Below, one piece after another: positions 57,291 through 64,000 of a stretch of DNA of 64,000 nucleotides. The stretch is from Aralia elata (taxonomy: Eukaryota; Streptophyta; Magnoliopsida; Apiales; Araliaceae): contig CM068385.1 in NCBI GenBank assembly GCA_034770075.1, forward strand, positions 43,794,721 through 43,858,720, given 5' to 3'. The position numbers were made by a program, and so were the translations under genes. Position 1 is the first letter of the stretch; each line of letters opens with the position of its first letter. The notes beneath the pieces were generated by a model, which made no database searches, was not told the origin of the DNA, and worked only from the letters and a program-made list of their open reading frames with translations.

Positions 57291-58200
57291 TCCGTCGCTA
57301 AAGGGCTTTAGCGATGGTCTGCATAGAATAATAGGTTTCTGGGTTTGTACATGAATTTCGTCGCTAAAGGTGTTCTTCATGAAGAACACTTGGTCAATGT
57401 CCAACAGTGACTTTTGACCTCAAATTAATCTCAGCTCGTTTGATGTTTGTGTTTGATTTTTGTTTGTTGTTATAGCCAACATGGCACTGTACAACGACAT
57501 ATCAAATTTCACCTCAAACTATATCATATCATGTTCTAAATTTGATGGTCAAACCACCGGGTTCAAACTGTTCTTGAGTTTCTGGGTTACCCAGAAACTC
57601 AGTCACTCATGGTCAGTCAACGCTATTTGACCATTAATAACTTTTAACCTAGAGATAATTTAACTATTCTACCAATTGGATTTTAAAGCTAACATGGCAT
57701 ACTACTGATTCATGCTTTAAAACACATCAAACAAACATTTTAAGCCGATCAAAAGCTCTGACAGAAAGGCCTGTCAGACTGTTCTTGACTGCCAAGAACA
57801 GTTTGAGTTTTTGGCTTGATTTTCATATCTAGATGTTATGTAAACATGTTTTAACCGCCCAGATCACTAAATAACATATTAATAAGGATTCCTAAACATC
57901 TAAAACACAAAAAATTTGCAGGCTTGAAGATCAAACATAAATTAGGGTTTTGTGCACCTTTTTCTTTAAAATTTGATTTCTGGCTTCTGATTATGAGCTT
58001 GTGGTTGCTAGGGCTTGTTTAGGCTGGTAATATAAGTGTATAGGTTCACAATTTCGTAGGTTTTAACCCTAACATCTCATTCTATTTATAGGCTTTGAAA
58101 TTAGGGTTTTCTTAAACTAGTTTCCAAATCTTGCCTCCAAAAATATCTAACCTTGATACTTGTGCTGCTTGAAGCCTGATCTAATTCACCTACTTGTGCT

Positions 58201-58231
58201 GGAGTGTGTCAAGCACAAGCTTGCACACTCC
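58201..58231. repeat. Inverted repeat upstream of the Tekay E TATA
   Basis: GGAGTGTGTCAAGC and GCTTGCACACTCC are arms of a near-perfect 13-bp inverted repeat with a 4-nt loop (ACAA) and one bulge. It lies about 110 bp upstream of the TATA in minus orientation. Confidence 0.75.
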
Positions 58232-58974
58232 TAGCTTAATTTTCATTGGCTAGGGTTTTATTTTTCATTTATTTACTTACTAATTAAATCTAGATTTTTG
58301 TTAATCATGATTAGGATGTTAATTTAGGTTTAGTAATACCCTAATTATGATATTATATCACAATTAAGATTTATAACTCCATAATTTAGTGTTTTTGAAT
58401 CAAATTAGGGTCTTAGGGTTTCTAATTAGAGTTTAGGGTTTTCAATCCTACAATTAGGTTTTTAATCTTTCGTTTAGGGTTTAGTTTAATCCTAATGATT
58501 CATAATTAACATTATGATTCATTATTTAAATCTTAATTATATTAATTAAGATTATTGTACAATAATTAGGGTTTTAATTAATCAATTCAGACAATTATTA
58601 TCAATTAGGGTTTTCAACTTAGGGTTTCTATTTCCGTGTAACATTTTAAACCCTATTTAACTTATTTTAAAATTTTATCACTTAATATAATATTATATTA
58701 ATGTCGAAGCACGACAAATCACTTCGTCATTTTCAAGCACGACACAGCAGCTTACAAAAATAATTTGCCGAGACGCTTCTCGGTGAATTCGCCAGAACCA
58801 CGACAAATCATTTTGTCCGATTAAGCACGACACAGCTGCTTGGCGAAAAAATTTTATTTGACCTAATTGTTTAATAAAATACACAATCACATAATACAAA
58901 GTCATATCATAAAATTTCATTTATTAAACACATAATTTACATATACAGATCTTATTAGGGTTCGGAATATTACA

Positions 58975-58986
58975 TTCACCCCCACT
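58975..58986 (-). promoter_or_regulatory. Polypurine tract of Tekay E
   Basis: AGTGGGGGTGAA on the minus strand, just before the LTR start. Confidence 0.8.
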
Positions 58987-59021
58987 AATAAGAATTTCGT
59001 CCTCGAAATTTACAGTGTAGT

Positions 59022-62000
59022 CTATGAAAATAAATGTGGGTAGTTATCTCGCATTTTGCTCTCGAGCTCCCACGTAGCTTCCTCGATATTCTGATTTCTC
59101 CAGATAACCTTAACCGAAGGTATCTTTTTATTTCGCAATTGCTGTTCTTTCCTATCCACAATTTCAATAGGAATTTCTTCATATGATAAATCCTTCTCGA
59201 TTTGAATGGGCTCGTAGTCAATAACGTGTTTATAATCAGGTTTGTACGGTCGTAACACGGACACATGAACCACGTTATGAATATGTTCTAGTTCAGGAGG
59301 TAGGGCTACCTCATAGGCTACCTCGCCTATCCTCCTCAATATTTGAAATGGCCCAATAAATCTCGGACTCAATTTGCCTTTCTTGCCGAAACGTATTTTT
59401 CCCTTCCACGGAGATACTTTTAAGAATACGTGACTACCGACTTCGAAATCTTGTAACTTCCTGTGTTGATCAGCATATTTCTTCTGTCGATCTTGTGACT
59501 CTTGTAATCTTCCCCGTATAACTCGAACTACCTCCGTGGTTTGTTGCACTATTTCAGGTCCTAACATTTGTCGCTCTCCGACCTCATCCCAACATAAAGG
59601 CGTTCTACATTTTCTTCCGTATAGGGCTTCAAAAGGTGGCATTCCTATGCTGGCATGGTAACTATTGTTGTATGCAAATTCTACCAAAGGTAATGGATCT
59701 TCCCAACTTCCCTTGAAATCCATGATGCAAGAGCGCAACATGTCTTCCAATGTCTGGATGGTTCTCTCACTCTGACCGTCAGTTTGTGGATGGTATGCTG
59801 TACTTAGTCTCAACTGAGTTCCTAAATTTTTCTGGAGACTTATCCAAAAATTTAAAGTAAATCGTGGATCTCTGTCTGATACTATAGAAACAGGGACTCC
59901 ATGTCTAGAAATGATTTCATTGATGTAAAGTCTGGCTAACTGGTCTAGACTGAAGGTGATTTTGATGGGTAGGAAATGAGCTGATTTGGTAAGACGATCT
60001 ACAATCACCCAAATGGCATTGTGACCCTTTTGTGTGGTTGGAAGGCCAACTACGAAATCCATGGTAATATGCTCCCATTTCCACTCAGGAATTTCTAAGG
60101 GCTGTAATAATCCACTGGGTTTCTGATGTTCAGCTTTAACCCTTTGACACGTTAAACATTTACTTACCCATTCCGCTATCTCTCTTTTCATGTTAGACCA
60201 CCAAAAATGTTGGCTCAGGTCTTTATATATTTTTGTACTCCCTGGATGTACAGCGAATTTAGAACTATGGGCTTCATTCAGTATTTCGTCATTTAGTTCT
60301 TGTACTGAAGGTACCCAAATTCTATTTTCGTATCTCAGTACTCCATCTTTATCCACTCTAAACTTAACATTCTTTTTATGAGTCATTTCTGCCTTATACT
60401 TCTGACATTCTGCATCCGTCTCCTGTAGTTCTTTGACTCTGTCCAATAAAGTCGAACTAGCTTCCATGACAAATAACTTCTAGGTAGAGTTGACTGGAAC
60501 TCTGACCTCGACCTCAAGTTTCTCAAACTCCTTTATCAATATTTCGTTATTAGTCATCACATTTAATTTCTCCTGGTTCTTCCTACTCAATGCGTCTGCT
60601 ACGACGTTGACTTTCCCTGGATGATATAAGATCTCACAATCGAAATCCTTTATCAACTCTAGCCATCTCCTTTGTCTCATATTTAACTCCTTCTGTGTGA
60701 AAATATATTTCAGACTCTTGTGATCTGTATATATCTCACACTTCTCCCCGTACAAATAATGCCTCCAAATTTTCAAAGCAAATACTACGGCGGCTAACTC
60801 AAGATCATGCGTAGGATACCTCTTCTCATAATCTTTGAGTTGTCTTGATGCATATGCAATCACTTTCCCATGTTGCATTAACACACACCCTAGCCCTTTG
60901 TGTGATGCATCACTATAAACAACGAGGCCTCCTGTATCATCTGGTAAAGATAATACTGGTGCCATACTTAACCGCTTCTTCAACTCTTGGAAGCTTTCTT
61001 CACATTTGTCTGTCCAGACGTACTTTACCGTCTTTCGAGTCAAATTGGTTAGCGGGGTCGCTATCTTTGAAAAATCTTGTATAAAACGCCGATAATACCC
61101 TACTAAACTGAGAAAACTTCTTACTTCTGTTGGAGTTGTTGGTTGTTCCCAATTCACAACCGCTTCTATCTTGGCTGGATCTACTGCTATTCCATTCTTG
61201 TCAATTACATGACACAAGAACTGGACTCATTCCAACCAGAATTCAAACTTGGAAAACTTTGCATAAAGTTGTTCCTTGCGTAATATCTCCAATATGCTTC
61301 TTAAGTGTTCAGCATGCTCCTCTTTTGTTCTCGAGTATACTAAAATATCATCGATGAACACTACGACAAATTTGTCCAAGCATGGTTTAAACACTCTGTC
61401 CATTAAGTCCATGAATGCTGCCGGCGCATTTGTTAATCCAAAAGACATCACAAGAAACTCATAATGTCCGTAGCGTGTCCTAAACGCTGTCTTCGGCACA
61501 TCTTCTTTTCTTACCTCTAATTGATGATAACCCGATCGTAGGTCGATCTTCAAAAAGTATTCGACCCCTTTCAACTAGTCAAATAGATCATCAATTCGTG
61601 GTAAAGGATATTTGTTCTTTATTATTAACTTATTTAATTCTCTATAATCAATACACAACCTTAATGTTCCATCCTTCTTCTTTACAAACAACACCGGTGC
61701 TCCCCAAGGTGAAACACTAGGTTATATATACTTTTTGTCTAAGAGTTCTTGTAGCTACACAAGTAACTCCTTCAACTCTACAGGTGCCATTCTGTACGGT
61801 GCCTTGGAAACTAGCGCCGTACCAGGTGCTAGATCGATAACGAACTCGATCTCCCTGTCCGGAGGTAAACCGGGTAAGTCATCTGGAAACACATCCGGAA
61901 ATTCTCTAACTACAGGTATTTGCTCTAGCTTTACTCCTTCTTTTCGAGTATCTACTATGTATGCCAAATAGCCTGTACAACCTTTCCTAAGCAATCTCTC

Positions 62001-62439
62001 TGCTTGCATTACTGTCAGACAGTGAGATCGTTTAGGTGAACAACCACCTTTGAACACTACTTTTGACTCTGAAGCAGTCACTAGATTCACCCGTTTCCGC
62101 TGGCAGTCAATTATTGCATTATAATTCCCCAACCAGTCCATTCCTAAAATTATATCAAATTCCCCTAGTTGTATGGGAATGAGGTTCACAAGAAACTTGT
62201 GTCCCTTAATCTCTATAGCACAATTCTTATAGATGGTTTTGACGGGAATTATCTCATTGTTTGCGATTTCCACATTAAAAGGTATGTCTAAATCTTCGCA
62301 TGGTATTGTCAATTTCTTAGCAAAGCTATTAGACACAAATGAACAAGTAGCACCAGAGTCGAACAACACATATGCATTTAAAGTGTTGATAGGGATGATA
62401 CCTGTTACCACGTCTGGTGCAGCAACAACATCCCTTGTC
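59022..62439 (-). pseudogene. pol: Pol of Tekay E: protease, RT, RNase H, integrase, chromodomain; in-frame stops
   Basis: One frame throughout. The protease site LFDSGATCSFVS is near 62360. RT has SPWGAPVLFVKKKDG, KIDLRSGYHQLEV and FIDDILVYSRTKEEH near 61360. RNase H has VVYSDASHKGLGCV. Integrase has HPGSTKIYKDLSQHFWW, CLTCQRVKAEHQKP, TMDFVVGLP, SDRDPRF and DGQSERTIQ, with D, D and E intact. The chromodomain has VKVIWRNQNIEEATWELE and the frame ends at 59022. In-frame stops are near 61754, 61725, 61577, 61229 and 60480. None of the motifs I checked lacks a catalytic residue, so this is the best-preserved Tekay copy here. Confidence 0.93.
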
Positions 62440-63592
62440 GTCATATTAAACGTTCTTGCGGTTGGACGACTTGGACCCCCAGCTCCTGCTACTGTTGGTT
62501 TGGGATTATTGTTTGGGACTTGGTTTCCTCCCCCAGATTGGTTCCTACTTCTCGGGCAATTTCTAGACACATGCCCCGTTGCACCACAAGTATAGCAGGT
62601 AACATTCGGGTTACTCTGACGAGTATTATCATTACTCTTTTTAGGACAGTAGGAGGAATAATGTCCCTCTTTCCCACAATGGTAACAAGTAACCACTCTC
62701 TGGCGACATAACCCTAGGTGATTCTTTCCGTATATGGCACAACGACCCACCTTATTGTTGTTCTGGTTTCTGTTGTTGTTGTTGTTGTTATTGTTGTAAT
62801 TATTACCCCTCCTTACAAAATTTGTAGGAACAGTGGCATCCCATTTCCTCTTGTTATTATTAGTACCCCCTGTACTAACTTCTCCTTTCAACTTCCCTCC
62901 TTCATTCAAACTCCTTTTCTCTTTATGAAATTTTATTAAAGCTTCATTCTCATTTTCAGCTATAATAGCTTTCTCGAGAATTTCAGGAAAAGTTTTCACT
63001 TGAAACACTGACAACTTACTACGAATTTGGGGTTTCAATCCCTCTTCGTATCTCCTAGTCTTCCTTGCCTCTGAATCAACCTGGTGTGGGGCAAACCTGG
63101 CTAATTCATTGAACTTAGCCGTATACTGGGATACGGTAAGCTCTCCTTGTTTCAGTTCTAGGAATCGTACCTTCATACGATCCTGCATTGATTGGGGAAA
63201 ATAATTTTCGAAGAATAGTTCCTTAAACCTAGTCCAAGGAATTATACCTTCACCTGCACGAATTTTGGTATTTTCCCACCAATGGTTTGCCTCACCCTTG
63301 AGGAAAAAGGTGGCAAAGATCGTTTTTTGATCTTCGCCAACATTAGTTACCCTAAAAAAACTTCTCTATCTCGGTAACCCATGTTTGTGCTTCAATAGGT
63401 TCCGCAGCTCCCTTAAATTCCGGTGGTCCTACAAGTTTAAAGTCCTTGAATATTGTGCCCTGTGGATTAACTGGGGTGGGTTGAGGTGGTGGACGATTTT
63501 GTAAGGTTTCTAAGAGGATATTTACTAAATTGTTGTGTGGGATTTGGTTCGGTGGTCTCAGTTCGGGCTTGGGCTCTTCGTCCTGATGCCAT
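62440..63592 (-). pseudogene. gag: Gag of Tekay E, two frameshifts
   Basis: The ATG at 63592 starts MASGRRAQARTETTEP. A frame change near 63535 and another at the A-run near 63350 interrupt the N-terminal part (FKDFKLVGPPEFKG, EAQTWVTEIEKFF). From there the frame is open into pol: EANHWWENTKIRAGEG, RFKELFFENYFPQSM, KVRFLELKQGELTVSQY and FNELARFAPHQVD. Three knuckles follow: CAIYGKNHLGLC (second Cys is Tyr), CYHCGKEGHYSSYC and CYTCGATGHVSRNC, separated by an Asn-rich linker near 62770-62810. Confidence 0.9.
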
Positions 63593-63805
63593 GGTTCTAA
63601 AATAAAGAAAAACAATTATAAATACAAAGATATGCTTACATAGAACTAACAATTTGATTATATAAACACAACTTGTATATAACACGCAACAACGATTACA
63701 TATTCGACTAGTAGTTATACTACTACTAGTTATTACAAGGATTTCCTATTTTACAACTCAAAATTTTGATATCGCACTAAGTACAACACATAAACTTAAA
63801 CACTA
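63593..63805 (-). other. Spacer between pre-gag ORF and gag, Tekay E
   Basis: AT-rich, no coding potential; a duplicated TACTAGT motif is near 63703-63732. Confidence 0.5.
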
Positions 63806-64000
63806 CTAAACTGCGCTATCACGCATCCCCTTATCAGCATCTCGTATCATATGACCGACTACTGCTCTATCAATCATATAATCCTCCTTCTCCTCTTCCA
63901 CCGGATACCTAAACACTCGTCGCTCTAGGCCATCAAATGCCGCCTTACTCTTCCTATCGGCTCTGTATGCCCGCATCTGTGCCTCCTGTTTCTCCTTCTG
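63806..64000 (-). CDS. Pre-gag ORF of Tekay E, C-terminal part (N-terminus outside window)
   Basis: 65 codons open from the window edge to TAG at 63806-63808. The sequence is charged and helical (QKEKQEAQMRAYRADRKSK), then VFRYPVEEEKEDYMIDRAVV and a short basic end. The YPVEEEKEDYMIDR part aligns with YPAEEGQTRHTLSR at the end of the Tekay C ORF. Unlike the A and C copies, it has no lesion in the visible part. Function unknown. Confidence 0.65.
   Translation of the reverse strand, partial: QKEKQEAQMRAYRADRKSKAAFDGLERRVFRYPVEEEKEDYMIDRAVVGHMIRDADKGMRDSAV

Larger units (their letters stand above)
55203..58974 (-). mobile_element. 3' LTR of Tekay E (3.8 kb)
   Basis: On the minus strand it starts TGTAATATTCCGAACC (58974) after the polypurine tract and ends AGATTTGGGGGCGTCACA (55203). 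Same family as the solo LTR at 47495-49999. TATA (complement) at 58083-58091. It contains an AT-rich array (56500-57290) and an inverted repeat at 58201-58231. Repeats of AAGCACGACA occur at 58690-58840 and, in the solo LTR, at 49540-49680. Confidence 0.92.

Overview
The window is from a plant nuclear genome, most likely a flowering plant and probably a eudicot. Essentially all of it is nested LTR retrotransposons. Six or more Ty3/gypsy chromoviruses of Tekay/Del type (C-terminal chromodomain, long LTRs, initiator tRNA-Met primer site), three Athila elements (tRNA-Asp primer site), one Tat/Ogre-like LTR and two Ty1/copia elements account for nearly everything. I see no single-copy host gene, tRNA, rRNA or CRISPR array. 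Most coding regions carry in-frame stops and frameshifts, so they are annotated as pseudogenes.

Layout, left to right. Tekay A (+, 1-11769): left LTR cut by the window start, a coiled-coil pre-gag ORF remnant, gag-pol, and a 4.2 kb right LTR with a 98-bp AT-rich tandem array. Athila1 (+, 11770-21818): Tekay A lies 61 bp before its gag; it has gag, pol, an extra ORF in the env position resembling the plant transposon domain PF20167, palindrome arrays and a 1.3 kb 3' LTR. Chromovirus X (+): an integrase/chromodomain tail at 21819-22523, then a 3' LTR (22535-32065) split by Athila2 (23919-30546). Athila2 is a young non-autonomous element with near-identical LTRs and a 5-bp target duplication (TSD) CCTGT. 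Then come about 1.3 kb of AT-rich sequence, a plus-strand copia gag/protease remnant and an LTR fragment joined to Tekay C.

Tekay C (-, about 34806-44071) is split by an Athila LTR that carries only its primer-binding site and is flanked by a 154-bp duplication of the target. Further right are a Tat/Ogre-like LTR (about 44160-46024), Tekay D integrase (-) with a solo LTR (47495-49999, TSD TCCAG), a copia element (-, about 50020-55202), and Tekay E (-, 55203 to past 64000), the best preserved Tekay copy.

The genes do not form a cellular pathway. Each complete unit is LTR, primer site, (pre-gag ORF), gag, protease, reverse transcriptase, RNase H, integrase, polypurine tract, LTR. The most unusual items are the LTR+PBS insertion at 35955-38406, which has the content expected of plus-strand strong-stop DNA; the pre-gag ORF shared by three Tekay copies; the Athila1 env-position ORF with its own TATA and a palindrome array that also occurs, inverted, in the LTR; and the compact gag-derived ORF and repeated hairpins of Athila2.
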